Positions 48,744 to 57,015 of a DNA stretch of 64,000 nucleotides are shown here, in pieces. The DNA is taken from the IMG/VR virus record IMGVR_UViG_3300032116_000102, positions 21,560-85,559 of that record. One strand, 5' to 3'. The stretch is from a virus. The notes below the pieces were generated by a model, which was not told where the DNA came from, did not search any database, and was given only the letters and a program-made list of their open reading frames with translations. The translations under genes and the position numbers were made by a program. Every line of letters begins with the position of its first letter. Positions within the stretch are counted from its first letter, which is position 1.

Positions 48744-48947
48744 ATGAAACTAGCTGGGAAATATAGTGCATATGCGCAACCGTTTAGTCCTGGCGCGGAA
48801 AAAAGAAAAATTGCTCTAGCTTCAAAAAAACAGGCAGGTCGAATCCCTTCTCTTTCTCAATCTTTAGGGGCTTCGCCCATAAGTCATGCTTCAAGTGCAT
48901 GGCGTCTTATGGAAGAAGCGGGAGGGGGTTTTACTCAATACAGTTAA
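48744..48947 (+). CDS. Small basic hypothetical protein
   Basis: 67 residues, Ser/Ala/Lys-rich. Overlaps the convergent gene by 4 nt. Not recognised. Confidence 0.5.
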   Translation: MKLAGKYSAYAQPFSPGAEKRKIALASKKQAGRIPSLSQSLGASPISHASSAWRLMEEAGGGFTQYS

Positions 48948-49405
48948 GAAAAGGAATCAAGCCAGTTATAAGGTTTGCCTGATCTTGGCTGAGGGTCATT
49001 GGGGTAGTTAATGCTGCCCCGTGCCCCTGGGGCTTCCCCAAGAGTTGGTAACGTTACACCTTGGCGCGACACCGGATCTCTCCTTGGAGAGCTACCTGTA
49101 TTTGGATATTGAATGTCAGCTTGCTGCTTGTATTTATTTGCGATACGAGAAGCACTTAAAAAACGTTCAACACGATTCTGCTGGATCGAGTTCTCAGTAT
49201 CAGCTGCAGCAGCGGTTACGGCGTTATCTTGTCCCAGCCGACGCAAGTCGACATCATATTGACGTTCCGGCGTAAGGTCGGTAACTTCACCGCCAGAGGA
49301 GCCAGAGTCTTGGCGTGGGTCATATTGAACACGTCCTCTATAACCAACAGGTGTATCCACCGGTTGGTCAATGTTTTCTGCTCGAGGGTTATAAAATCTT
49401 GCCAT
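48944..49405 (-). CDS. Disordered hypothetical protein
   Basis: 153 residues, rich in Arg, Gln, Asp, Gly. MARFYNPRAENIDQPVDTP then long polar text. Convergent with the previous gene. Possibly a virion protein; not recognised. Confidence 0.6.
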   Translation of the reverse strand: MARFYNPRAENIDQPVDTPVGYRGRVQYDPRQDSGSSGGEVTDLTPERQYDVDLRRLGQDNAVTAAAADTENSIQQNRVERFLSASRIANKYKQQADIQYPNTGSSPRRDPVSRQGVTLPTLGEAPGARGSINYPNDPQPRSGKPYNWLDSFS

Positions 49406-49446
49406 GGTAATATTGTAATCGAGGCAATTTAGGCCAAGATATTCCC

Positions 49447-49803
49447 ATGCATAACCCCGCTGACTACCGCGACGGTCTCGGTCAAAGCATCATTGATGAA
49501 GTCATTTGTCGTTGTTTGAATCAGGCAACATTTGGCACTGATCTCGACAACGAAGAAAATGATGTGCCATTATATGATCAGTACAATCGCGGACTGACAT
49601 TATGCGAAGAGGGAATTCCAAGGCAGAGCCTGGAACTCGAGGGGGGACGACCTGGAATGACGGGGTATATTCCATCGATGGAGGAAGCGGTAGTGATGGA
49701 CCCCTCTTCCTCTCCACGTCCGAAGAACTTAGTGATGGATCTGGGTTCAGCACCGGAAGTGGAGTTATTACTTTCTCAGAAAAGACGTGGTTTGCGCCGG
49801 TAG
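49447..49803 (+). CDS. Frame 0 of a possible -1 frameshift pair
   Basis: 118 residues. The first 68 (MHNPADYRDGLGQSIIDEV...) look protein-like. After residue 68 the text becomes low-quality and ends LSQKRRGLRR. At 49641-49647 the frame contains the slippery heptamer G GGG GGA. A -1 slip there joins it to the 49602-50126 frame, so the real product may be one protein with an N-terminal part from this frame. Confidence 0.5.
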   Translation: MHNPADYRDGLGQSIIDEVICRCLNQATFGTDLDNEENDVPLYDQYNRGLTLCEEGIPRQSLELEGGRPGMTGYIPSMEEAVVMDPSSSPRPKNLVMDLGSAPEVELLLSQKRRGLRR

Positions 49804-50126
49804 AAGCAAGCGATTCGATTCAGATCCTTGGCGGTCCGGCTATGGAATGTAAAGATGGCGTCTGCCCTGTGCCTTGGGCCGTCAAGGAAGAAGCTCCCGT
49901 AATCAAGGAGGATGTGGTCAATCATCCTTCTCATTACACGGATGCAGGCGGAATTGAATGTATTGAAGCCATTGAAGCACAGTTGACAACCGAAGAGTAC
50001 GAAGGATACCTGAGAGGTAATTGCGTCAAATATTTATGGAGATGGCGGCATAAAGGAGGCAAAACTGATCTTCTGAAAGCTCAATGGTATTTGGATCGGC
50101 TCCTGTTGATCGAAGATCAAAAATGA
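49602..50126 (+). CDS. DUF3310 protein (possible frameshift product)
   Basis: Residues from about 105 are a DUF3310 domain: VNHPSHYTDAGGIECIEAI and GNCVKYLWRWRHKGGKTDLL, followed by AQWYLDRL. This family (also called SaV) is common in phages; function unclear. The region before it includes MECKDGVCPVP at 49842, which could be an independent start. If the slip at 49641 is real, translation begins at 49447. Ends with TGA overlapping the HNH start (ATGA). Confidence 0.75.
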   Translation: MRRGNSKAEPGTRGGTTWNDGVYSIDGGSGSDGPLFLSTSEELSDGSGFSTGSGVITFSEKTWFAPVEASDSIQILGGPAMECKDGVCPVPWAVKEEAPVIKEDVVNHPSHYTDAGGIECIEAIEAQLTTEEYEGYLRGNCVKYLWRWRHKGGKTDLLKAQWYLDRLLLIEDQK

Positions 50127-50578
50127 AAAGAATTAACCCAGTTACTGGATTGCCTTTTTGCTGTGGAGACCAGCGTGAAGATGGCCGATTATTCTGGGCT
50201 TATGATACACATAGAAAAAAGAAAGATGGCTTCTATGTTGAGCGATGGCTCATTAAAGAAGCCCATGAAAGAAAAAAGAAAAACAATAATAAAAGACGCT
50301 ATCCCGAATATCAAAGAAATTGGCACCTAGAAAAGACTTATCAATTAACTTCTGTTAACTACAAAAAACTATTAAAAGAACAAAAGGGAAAATGTAAAAT
50401 CTGCGGGACAACTGCTCCCGGAAAGAAACGTGATACTTTCTCTGTTGACCACTGTCATCAAACTAATCAAATAAGGGGATTGCTTTGTATTAAATGTAAT
50501 TCATTGCTGGGACAAGCAAATGATGACATTGCTGTTTTGGAAAAAGCAATCCTTTATTTAAAGCAATCAACCGTCTAA
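50123..50578 (+). CDS. Endonuclease VII-type HNH endonuclease
   Basis: 151 residues from the ATG at 50123 (ATGA overlap). YQLTSVNYKKLLKEQKGKC, then KICGTTAPG and VDHCHQTNQIRGLLCIKC: the same fold as 28281-28775. Lys/Asn-rich and AT-rich. A mobile endonuclease; no duplicated flank was seen here. Confidence 0.88.
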   Translation: MKRINPVTGLPFCCGDQREDGRLFWAYDTHRKKKDGFYVERWLIKEAHERKKKNNNKRRYPEYQRNWHLEKTYQLTSVNYKKLLKEQKGKCKICGTTAPGKKRDTFSVDHCHQTNQIRGLLCIKCNSLLGQANDDIAVLEKAILYLKQSTV

Positions 50579-50883
50579 AAAGGTTGCAAATCATCCTCCT
50601 CGTCTTCATTTTCATCGTCTTCATAGACGCATGCCATAGCCAACTCAGCAAGCTCTATATCTGTAGGGTAATCCCACTCAAGCTCGATGTTCTCATCGGC
50701 CATTAATGATTTGACGGCATGCCATTCCATCAATCGCTGGTGATATAGGTTTAGCAACGCACCATACAGTTGTTCCCACGTCATCTCCTGCGCTTGCAGC
50801 TCAGCCTTGCGCATGGAGAATTGAAGCTCCAGGGGGAGTTCAAACTGGCGGGGCTCAATAGATCCTTCCATTCCTAACTGCAT
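50575..50883 (-). CDS. nblA: NblA-like phycobilisome degradation protein
   Basis: 102 residues. FELPLELQFSMRKAELQAQ followed by MTWEQLYGALLNLYHQRLM matches the NblA helical hairpin (LEQQF-R-E-Q, M-EQ, L-LY-QM). In cyanobacteria NblA helps degrade phycobilisomes under nutrient stress, and some cyanophages carry it. Here it has a C-terminal extension (about residues 60-102) that is acidic (EDDENEDEED). The host presumably has phycobilisomes. Convergent with the HNH gene by 4 nt. Confidence 0.75.
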   Translation of the reverse strand: MQLGMEGSIEPRQFELPLELQFSMRKAELQAQEMTWEQLYGALLNLYHQRLMEWHAVKSLMADENIELEWDYPTDIELAELAMACVYEDDENEDEEDDLQPF

Positions 50884-50907
50884 GCTTCAATTAAAACCAT
50901 TTTAAAG

Positions 50908-51579
50908 CTAAATGTCGCAGACGCCGGTTAGATCAAATTCCTCAGAACTATCAAACGGTACGTCCCAGGGGTCTTCATCTATTCTGAAGTCGTTAGCAAA
51001 CTCTGACAAAGTATAGGGGTTAATACTCTCTTCAAGTCGGCGGATTGCCGATACCTGATGAGAGGCTGCAGTGTAGTTACGGAATGCTGTCAGAAGGATC
51101 TCCGTGGAGAGCCAGCCACAATCATTGGCTTCCCTGAGAAAAAGGCTGACTTCCTCTTGACGCCTGTGCAAAAGAGACCCAACCATTTTGTGGTCTTGAT
51201 CAAAGATCCACTTAGGAAGCTCTTGGCTGGCACCTCGCCAGTCTTCTTGCTCCAAGCAATCAATGATGTTGCTGTAAAGAAAAGAATTCCAGCCGACCGA
51301 ATGAATAAACGAAAGCAAAGCCTGGTGCATTGATTCATCCAGGCCAAGGTTTAACTTTTTGAGTTCGGTATCAAGTACCTCTAACTCATGGTACAGATAC
51401 TCCAGGGCTTTGCGTTTTGTACAGAGGTGACCACGCCTGACTGGAGATCCGTCTGGATAGAACTGAGTGCCATAACCGATGGTGTACGGCTCACCACCGG
51501 TCGCCGGGTCTGGGTACGCTTTCTCGTTGTACCCTTCATATTTTCTGATTAATTCAATTGCCGCAGAAAAATCAGACAT
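50908..51579 (-). CDS. T4-type phage lysozyme (GH24)
   Basis: 223 residues from the ATG at 51579 (MSDFSAAIELIRKYEG). Catalytic Glu in KYEG, Asp in AYPDPA and Thr in PYTIGYGT fit the E-D-T arrangement of GH24. The longer upstream frame is another small gene on the same strand. The C-terminal 80 residues are an extension with no recognised domain. Second cell-wall enzyme in the window. Confidence 0.92.
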   Translation of the reverse strand: MSDFSAAIELIRKYEGYNEKAYPDPATGGEPYTIGYGTQFYPDGSPVRRGHLCTKRKALEYLYHELEVLDTELKKLNLGLDESMHQALLSFIHSVGWNSFLYSNIIDCLEQEDWRGASQELPKWIFDQDHKMVGSLLHRRQEEVSLFLREANDCGWLSTEILLTAFRNYTAASHQVSAIRRLEESINPYTLSEFANDFRIDEDPWDVPFDSSEEFDLTGVCDI

Positions 51580-51613
51580 AAGGGGTAACCAAGTTACCCC
51601 AATCATACACAGA

Positions 51614-51739
51614 TTATTTACCTTGGCCGCGTGTTTTTTTACGTCCGTGATTGGGCAAGGAGTGTAATCCCTGTCCTTGTCTTGTCTTCTTCGGCTTGGA
51701 TTCAATCTTGATTGCACCGGATGACTTGGGTTTTGCCAT
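51614..51739 (-). CDS. Small basic protein
   Basis: 41 residues: MAKPKSSGAIKIESKPKK, then TRQGQG, HSLPNHGRKKTRGQGK. Strongly basic with Gly/Gln turns, so nucleic-acid binding is plausible. Sits 34 nt upstream of the lysozyme start and 27 nt after the HNH stop. Hypothetical. Confidence 0.65.
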   Translation of the reverse strand: MAKPKSSGAIKIESKPKKTRQGQGLHSLPNHGRKKTRGQGK

Positions 51740-51766
51740 GGATTTACCAGTTGTAGTTACAGGCCT

Positions 51767-52210
51767 TTACCTGTTCTGACAGTTTACCTGATGCGTGACC
51801 CAACGGCAATTCCCTGGGCAGTAATCGCCATAGTTATCAGTGCGGTCAAGTTCCAGGGTTTGATCTGCTCCGTTTTCTTCTGCCCATTTTTTAAATGTCA
51901 GGTAACTTGAACTCCATTCATCACATACTTGAATACCTTTGGCTATGTACGTGGGATATTCTTTGCAACGACGTTTCATTTTTTGCCATCTTCCATATAA
52001 CCAATGGCCTTTGTTGCTCTTATTTTTAGCATCTCCATGTATTGTATTTGCTTTTTTTGTTGCGTTAATAATACAATTAGTACACGCGTGCATATATTTT
52101 CTGGCACAAGAACGGCAACGGCCTTGCCATGTTTTCAAAGAATCTTTTCTCTTATTACAAGGCTTAAAGCAGTCCTTACACAAAGCCACAACGTATTTGT
52201 TTTTGGCCAT
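51767..52210 (-). CDS. HNH endonuclease (phage AP2-linked type)
   Basis: 147 residues. Four N-terminal Cys pairs (CKDC, CRSC, CTNC) bind zinc. Then GRWQKMKRRCKEYPTY, GIQVCDEW and LELDRTDNYGDYCPGNCRWVT: the YGRW-type HNH family in which LDRxDNxGxYxxxNCRW is the core. Homing-type nuclease in a leftward block. Confidence 0.85.
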   Translation of the reverse strand: MAKNKYVVALCKDCFKPCNKRKDSLKTWQGRCRSCARKYMHACTNCIINATKKANTIHGDAKNKSNKGHWLYGRWQKMKRRCKEYPTYIAKGIQVCDEWSSSYLTFKKWAEENGADQTLELDRTDNYGDYCPGNCRWVTHQVNCQNR

Positions 52211-52236
52211 CTAAAACTTTTATTACCAGTTAAAGT

Positions 52237-52524
52237 CTACCACGAATAGTGGCAGCTCCACCAGCCGGGAGTCAGTTTGTCCTTCTTCTCGGAGCAGTTG
52301 TGCCTGGCTTTGAAGTTAGCACGTCTTCCCTCGTCTTTATGCTGAAGAAAATCTTGATATCCTCTGGCGCCAAAACGCACTATTCCTTCTTTCCCATCTT
52401 GACAGGCCTTGACTACATACTTATGCTTATCTCCCTTAGGCGCACGCTGAGGCTTGTTACAAGCCATCTTATCCTTTTGGTATCGCTTGGCTGCGGCTAC
52501 AGCCTTCCTTGGTTTGTCCGACAT
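52237..52524 (-). CDS. DUF5754-like small basic protein
   Basis: 95 residues: basic N-terminus, then GKEGIVRFGARGYQDFLQH and WWSCHYSW at the C-terminus. Conserved small basic family of phages and giant viruses (DUF5754, from memory); probably nucleic-acid-binding. Overlaps the upstream HNH gene by 56 nt. Confidence 0.7.
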   Translation of the reverse strand: MSDKPRKAVAAAKRYQKDKMACNKPQRAPKGDKHKYVVKACQDGKEGIVRFGARGYQDFLQHKDEGRRANFKARHNCSEKKDKLTPGWWSCHYSW

Positions 52525-52894
52525 AATTAATGTGCACTAAAGAATGATCAGACTCTTTTTCCCAATGCAATACTTGGTAGGGATCTTGGTCAATCCATCT
52601 TTCAATTCTATTGAGCCTAGCTTTAGAGAAGAAATCTTGCTGCATGTACCATTCGTGTAACTTGCAAGACGCTTTGGATGCATTACAGCGACGGCATGCT
52701 GGCACCAGATTTTTGCGTGTTGTTTCTCCTGATTTATGACGTGGTATGACGTGATCTAGGCTCGTTGCATTGTCGCCGCAATAAGCACATTCGTGGTTCC
52801 AGGATTTATAGATTTCGTCTCTAAATCGTTTCTTTGCAAGTTTTGGAGTGATTTCAACGAGTAAGGCGATAGGCTCATGCTCGCTGTAATACAT
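52469..52894 (-). CDS. HNH endonuclease
   Basis: 141 residues. CAYCG, LDHVIPRHKSG, NLVPACRRCNASK: canonical HNH with two zinc Cys pairs. Overlaps the DUF5754-like gene. Homing-type or restriction-type function not decided. Confidence 0.88.
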   Translation of the reverse strand: MYYSEHEPIALLVEITPKLAKKRFRDEIYKSWNHECAYCGDNATSLDHVIPRHKSGETTRKNLVPACRRCNASKASCKLHEWYMQQDFFSKARLNRIERWIDQDPYQVLHWEKESDHSLVHINYVGQTKEGCSRSQAIPKG

Positions 52895-53033
52895 GCTCTG
52901 AATTGCCGTTACCTTATTCTAATTTCCTTAAGCTTTACGTAACTTCACACTAGTCTTAAAAAAGTATGAATCCCCTTGACTCAGGGTTTTGCCCCGTTAC
53001 CGTACGAGAGTTGTTCACCCTGACGCCTAAGTC

Positions 53034-53252
53034 ATGGCTCAAAACACAGGTTGGGTTTCGGTCGCACGAGCGGAAGAACTCCTTGGAATGGATCGCAAGG
53101 AACTTTTCCGTATGCGTGATGACGGCACCTTAAAGCTCGGTCCACATTTCGCTGCTTTCCCTGAGACCCGTTCCAGGGACGGCTATCGCTGGAATGTGGA
53201 AGCAGTCAGGAAACACCTGCGTAAACAGGAGAAGATGGCAGCCGCTGCTTGA
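53034..53252 (+). CDS. Excisionase-like DNA-binding protein
   Basis: 72 residues: WVSVARAEELLGMDRKELFRM, typical winged HTH of MerR/Xis type, then GYRWNVEAVRKHLRK. Convergent with the recombinase-like gene (overlap 47 nt). Could act with the integrase. A TTGACT element lies about 60 nt upstream. Confidence 0.7.
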   Translation: MAQNTGWVSVARAEELLGMDRKELFRMRDDGTLKLGPHFAAFPETRSRDGYRWNVEAVRKHLRKQEKMAAAA

Positions 53253-53628
53253 TGGACCTGTAATGATTCTTACGCATGCCATGTGCAAGCAGTAAGTCTG
53301 TGATGTTAAGGTCGATGGCCTGGTGAGCCATTAGACGATACAGTTGAGGAGCAAGGGACCCCAGGCGGTCTTGCATTTCGCAAGGCCGTTTTTTCTGTAG
53401 GTCAAACAAGAAAACCCATTGTGGGTGCAACGGGTTGACAGGGCGTTTTTTGTGGGTCAGGACCAGGGTGCTGTCCGGTCCCCACTCAAACGAGGATAGG
53501 TCTTCTGGCTTGATGCCATAGGTGGCGATCATACCAAACAACCACGCAGCCCCTTTGTTGCCACGTTGACCGTTTAGTTGGAAGTACGCATCTACGATCC
53601 GCTGGTCTACAGGGATAGGTTGAGTCAT
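53206..53628 (-). CDS. Truncated recombinase-like protein
   Basis: 140 residues. KGAAWLFGMIATYGIKPEDLSSFEW resembles (over its first 20 positions, KGAAWLFGMIATYGIKPEDL) the first catalytic-domain block of cyanobacterial tyrosine recombinases, and HKKRPVNPLHPQW a later block. No HxxR/Tyr block is visible, so it is probably an inactive fragment or a reused DNA-binding domain. Confidence 0.5.
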   Translation of the reverse strand: MTQPIPVDQRIVDAYFQLNGQRGNKGAAWLFGMIATYGIKPEDLSSFEWGPDSTLVLTHKKRPVNPLHPQWVFLFDLQKKRPCEMQDRLGSLAPQLYRLMAHQAIDLNITDLLLAHGMRKNHYRSIKQRLPSSPVYAGVS

Positions 53629-53701
53629 GACTGAGATGAGCTGCGTCCCAGAACCTAGGAATCGTAGATCACTGGTCGCCGCTTCTTAAGGAATTCCTAA
53701 C

Positions 53702-53736
53702 AAGTCCCGAGGGACTTAAGATAAGTATACCTTATT
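53702..53736. repeat. Two adjacent inverted repeats
   Basis: AAGTCCC GA GGGACTT (53702-53717) and ATAAG TATAC CTTAT (53721-53735). They lie between the end of the structural gene 53746 and the start of the recombinase-like gene. Either could be a binding site or a weak terminator for leftward transcription. Confidence 0.45.
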
Positions 53737-53745
53737 TTAAAACTT

Positions 53746-55284
53746 TTAAGGTTTATAGGGTTGACCATTCTTGTCAAACATGGTAAAGCCCTGCATCAAG
53801 ATGAAATCAGCCGGTACGTTAAAGAGCTTCTGCATCATTGGCATCATCATCGGGCTTTGGCAGTTGTAGGGAGGTACGTCCATATCGGCCAGGGATCTTG
53901 TCGTCATCACAAAAGAAGCGGCTTCGTTTTGCTCGCTTTCTGTATTCGCGACCAATCGTTGCTCCCATGCTGCCATACTGCCAATTTGAACAGGGAAATC
54001 AGAAGGCTCAGGCGGAAAAGTATTGTCTTTAAATTTAAGAGCGTAAATGTGTTTGCAGTAACGCATCTCATCAAGTAACGGTGTCCAGTTATCGGTAATT
54101 GAAGTGATAACACCTTGTTCCGTTGAATAGTCGTTATAGCCAGGCATGCCTTCCGCCCTGGCTCCAGGGATGGCAGGATTTGATGTGCTTCTCAAGTATG
54201 TTGCGCCAAACTCCCTGTAAACACCGACATTATCCCTTGTTGAATTATTGTCAATCGTTGTTGTCGTGGATAAAGAAAAGGGCACGCTATAGCCTGATGG
54301 AGCGTAAACATCCATCTCTCGGTTGACAGAAGCATCATTCATGGCGTTGTTATCAACAACACCGCTCAAAGTTGTGACCTCATATCGACCGGGTTTAATA
54401 GAAGAGACGTTATTGCGAGGGAAAAATTTACGATCGCTAGCGGCAGGGTTAGTCAAGAACGCATAATCGCGGTGGGTGAAATCTTGACATGAACAACAGA
54501 ACCTTGCGCCTGTAATGAGATAACGACCAATAGTAAAAGGAACAGGCGAAGGAGTTATGTATTCTTGGTCCGGCGTCACCTGCACGGAACCTGCTTTTTT
54601 AAATGTCAATACACCCGTATTCTGATTAACAGCTGTTAAAACGGCTTGTACATACCCATATCGTTTTTGAGTCGTTGGATCAATCGTATCTTTATCAATG
54701 ATGGCGCCACCAACTGTAATAACACGATCCTCCAGAATCTCAGTAACCAATGGCTTGAGTCCCCCTGGCACACCTGGGACTGCAACATAAAACGGTGGAG
54801 GAAGAGGATTGGCTGCACTCCAAGATCCAGCAAGTTTTACATACCAGTTTGTTTGATCTTGTGTAATTGATTCAACGTATAAATTATTGCTTGTAATCGG
54901 ATCTTTTAATTTGTCACTACGCATCGAACCGGCGTAACGCCAACCGGCCCAATGCATGCCAAGTTCTTTGTTGGTTGTTGGAAAACCGACGAATACACCT
55001 GAAATAATTGGATTTGGATTGGCAATAGAACTAGGAGTGCCCGATGGAACTGGAATCTGATACTGGAAAGGATATGAAAAATCGTTATCGTAAAACGTTG
55101 CCGTCGCAAGCTCATAACCGCGACGCCACCGTGACCAGGCAGATTCCCTGTTAATCGTGCTTAAAGAATCGGGTACAGATCCCTTAGAGAACTCAGTTGT
55201 AATTGGTTTCAAACGAAAAGGATCCTTATCTTTTTCCTTGGTGAAGGAAGTAAAGGATCCAAAAGAATTCTTCAATTTTGTCAC
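53746..55284 (-). CDS. Virion structural protein
   Basis: 512 residues, GTG start. Beta-rich, Pro/Ser/Asn-rich with few long helices. C-terminus MMMPMMQKLFNVP. Last gene of the leftward virion block. Contains a CCSCQD block. No recognised family; probably a tail or head-tail protein. Confidence 0.7.
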   Translation of the reverse strand: MTKLKNSFGSFTSFTKEKDKDPFRLKPITTEFSKGSVPDSLSTINRESAWSRWRRGYELATATFYDNDFSYPFQYQIPVPSGTPSSIANPNPIISGVFVGFPTTNKELGMHWAGWRYAGSMRSDKLKDPITSNNLYVESITQDQTNWYVKLAGSWSAANPLPPPFYVAVPGVPGGLKPLVTEILEDRVITVGGAIIDKDTIDPTTQKRYGYVQAVLTAVNQNTGVLTFKKAGSVQVTPDQEYITPSPVPFTIGRYLITGARFCCSCQDFTHRDYAFLTNPAASDRKFFPRNNVSSIKPGRYEVTTLSGVVDNNAMNDASVNREMDVYAPSGYSVPFSLSTTTTIDNNSTRDNVGVYREFGATYLRSTSNPAIPGARAEGMPGYNDYSTEQGVITSITDNWTPLLDEMRYCKHIYALKFKDNTFPPEPSDFPVQIGSMAAWEQRLVANTESEQNEAASFVMTTRSLADMDVPPYNCQSPMMMPMMQKLFNVPADFILMQGFTMFDKNGQPYKP

Positions 55285-55290
55285 GACTTC

Positions 55291-56070
55291 TTAGAAGAAA
55301 CCGCCCTGTGCATAAACGTGAGCGCCAGGGGTATAACCGGAAATGTTGGGGCCTTCCGCAAACACACCTACGTAAATACGGTCGCCTCGCTCCAGGTAAA
55401 TACCTTTGTTCCGCAATGGTGCGCTGGGGCCTAATCCACCTGTATTACCTGCTGCAGGCATTGGGACGGCGAGCTGTGGCATTACGTCCGAGCAATCAAC
55501 GATTCCGCTGTTAGCTGGGACTGTTTTGGCGAACAGAACACGGTAGTCACCACTAGCCGGAATTGGAGTGGTGGTATTGCGAGTCTGGTAGAAGACAAAG
55601 GTTACGGCTGGTTGATAACCATAGGCAACACCTTGGTACTGGAAACCACTGACAATTGCGCCAGAATAGTTGAGGCCTGTATTAACACCGGTCAGAGTTC
55701 CAGATCCGGTATAGGTGTAATAACCAACACCACTGGCAGTGCCGTTAGTAAGAACAGAGCTGGACTGAATATAAACAACTTGACCACTTGTTAACGCAAC
55801 AACGGTACCTGAGGTACTTGCATTAACAGTGTAATCGGCTTCCCGATAACGGTCATTACGGGCAATAGTGATGGAATCAACGACGCCACCACTATTATTG
55901 TCTTCACTGAGGTTAGCATCCATGTCCACCAAGATGGATGGAGCCTGGCCGCCCTGCACAAAGATCGTATTAGCGGCTTGGCTGCCGACAGTTTGAGTCG
56001 TTACCCTAACGGTGTCAAATAACGGACGATCAATAAATACGGGTTGCTTGTTGCTGCTGGTCGAGCTCAA
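55291..56070 (-). CDS. Virion structural protein
   Basis: 259 residues. TTG start with a strong AGGAGG site 6 nt upstream. Gly/Ser/Thr-rich beta text (SGTVVALTSGQVVYIQ, YTYTGSGTLTGVNTG). Ends ERGDRIYVGVFAE...HVYAQGGFF, as in minor capsid or tail proteins. Not recognised. Confidence 0.7.
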   Translation of the reverse strand: MSSTSSNKQPVFIDRPLFDTVRVTTQTVGSQAANTIFVQGGQAPSILVDMDANLSEDNNSGGVVDSITIARNDRYREADYTVNASTSGTVVALTSGQVVYIQSSSVLTNGTASGVGYYTYTGSGTLTGVNTGLNYSGAIVSGFQYQGVAYGYQPAVTFVFYQTRNTTTPIPASGDYRVLFAKTVPANSGIVDCSDVMPQLAVPMPAAGNTGGLGPSAPLRNKGIYLERGDRIYVGVFAEGPNISGYTPGAHVYAQGGFF

Positions 56071-56147
56071 AATAAACCTCCTCGATATAGCAGTTTTATG
56101 ACTGCTTTCGCATTCTTATAAATAGATTCTAACGTAAAAAACTCAAT

Positions 56148-56173
56148 CAAAAGGCTCCACGCAGGTGAAGCCT
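56148..56173 (-). terminator. Terminator after the transglycosylase gene
   Basis: Minus-strand stem AGGCTTCAC CTGC GTGGAGCCT (one G-T pair) followed by TTTT. It lies just past the stop of 56180-56803. Confidence 0.75.
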
Positions 56174-56179
56174 AAAAGA

Positions 56180-56803
56180 TCAGAACTGAGTCAGTGATTC
56201 TAGAAACGGTGTCCTTGGTGTAAATAAGGATGCCGTTGAAATATCTGATTCAAGTTCTGTCCTGGGCCGTTGGAATACAGTTTTCATTAACTGTTCACCA
56301 ATAGACGGCGCACTGCTCTGGTCATTCAGCAGCAGGTTCTGCAGAAGAAATCCCTTAAGGAAATTTTGAACATCAGAACCGGCTTGCTCTTGTACTTGTG
56401 GTTGTGGTTTTGGAGCAGAAACATCAACACCACCAAGGATTTTTTTCACATAGTTTTGTGTTTCCTTGAATGGTGGGATTCCGCCATAACGTTCAACATT
56501 GCCTGGACCTGCGTTGTACGCAGCTAAAGCTTTGTCGTAGGTGCCAAAACGCTTGAGCTGTTGTCCTAGGTAACGTGCGCCACCAGCCAGACTCTGGACA
56601 GGATCGTAGGGATCCGCCACACCAAGTCCTTGTGCTGTTCCAGGCATAAGCTGAACGAGGCCCATGGCACCGGCGCCACTCTTGGCACGTGGGTTCCAGC
56701 CGGATTCTGCCCCAACAAGACGCAGAAAGATGTCTTCGTTTACACCGTAAGTGCGAGCTTTTTGTCTCGCAATTTCTTTGAGTTGTTCGCTGGTGTAAGA
56801 CAT
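56180..56803 (-). CDS. Lytic transglycosylase (SLT family)
   Basis: 207 residues. Catalytic Glu in VGAESGWNP, then [13 protein letters not shown] and [13 protein letters not shown]: standard SLT/lysozyme-like fold. The C-terminal 80 residues are Gln/Pro-rich. In virion modules such enzymes open the cell wall during entry. Ends with a terminator. Confidence 0.93.
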   Translation of the reverse strand: MSYTSEQLKEIARQKARTYGVNEDIFLRLVGAESGWNPRAKSGAGAMGLVQLMPGTAQGLGVADPYDPVQSLAGGARYLGQQLKRFGTYDKALAAYNAGPGNVERYGGIPPFKETQNYVKKILGGVDVSAPKPQPQVQEQAGSDVQNFLKGFLLQNLLLNDQSSAPSIGEQLMKTVFQRPRTELESDISTASLFTPRTPFLESLTQF

Positions 56804-56813
56804 GGATTTCTGC

Positions 56814-56930
56814 TTAACCTCCTACCCAATTTGAACTTGCCCTGAGACCGGGGATAAACACTGTTTGAAGAGTAAGTGCGACTGCCAGATGAGTCAGGGT
56901 ACGTTTAACAAACTTGGGGCAGAGAATCAT
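56814..56930 (-). CDS. Small basic/hydrophobic protein
   Basis: 38 residues from the ATG at 56930: [20 protein letters not shown], one hydrophobic stretch, then [12 protein letters not shown]. The longer frame to 57005 is less likely. Confidence 0.4.
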   Translation of the reverse strand: MILCPKFVKRTLTHLAVALTLQTVFIPGLRASSNWVGG

Positions 56931-57015
56931 GGTTTTAAAGCAACAACACTGGCTCCCGTGAATCGAAAGATTCGTGTCCAGTGGGCTGGTCTTACATGCA
57001 AGCAATGCCAGTAGA

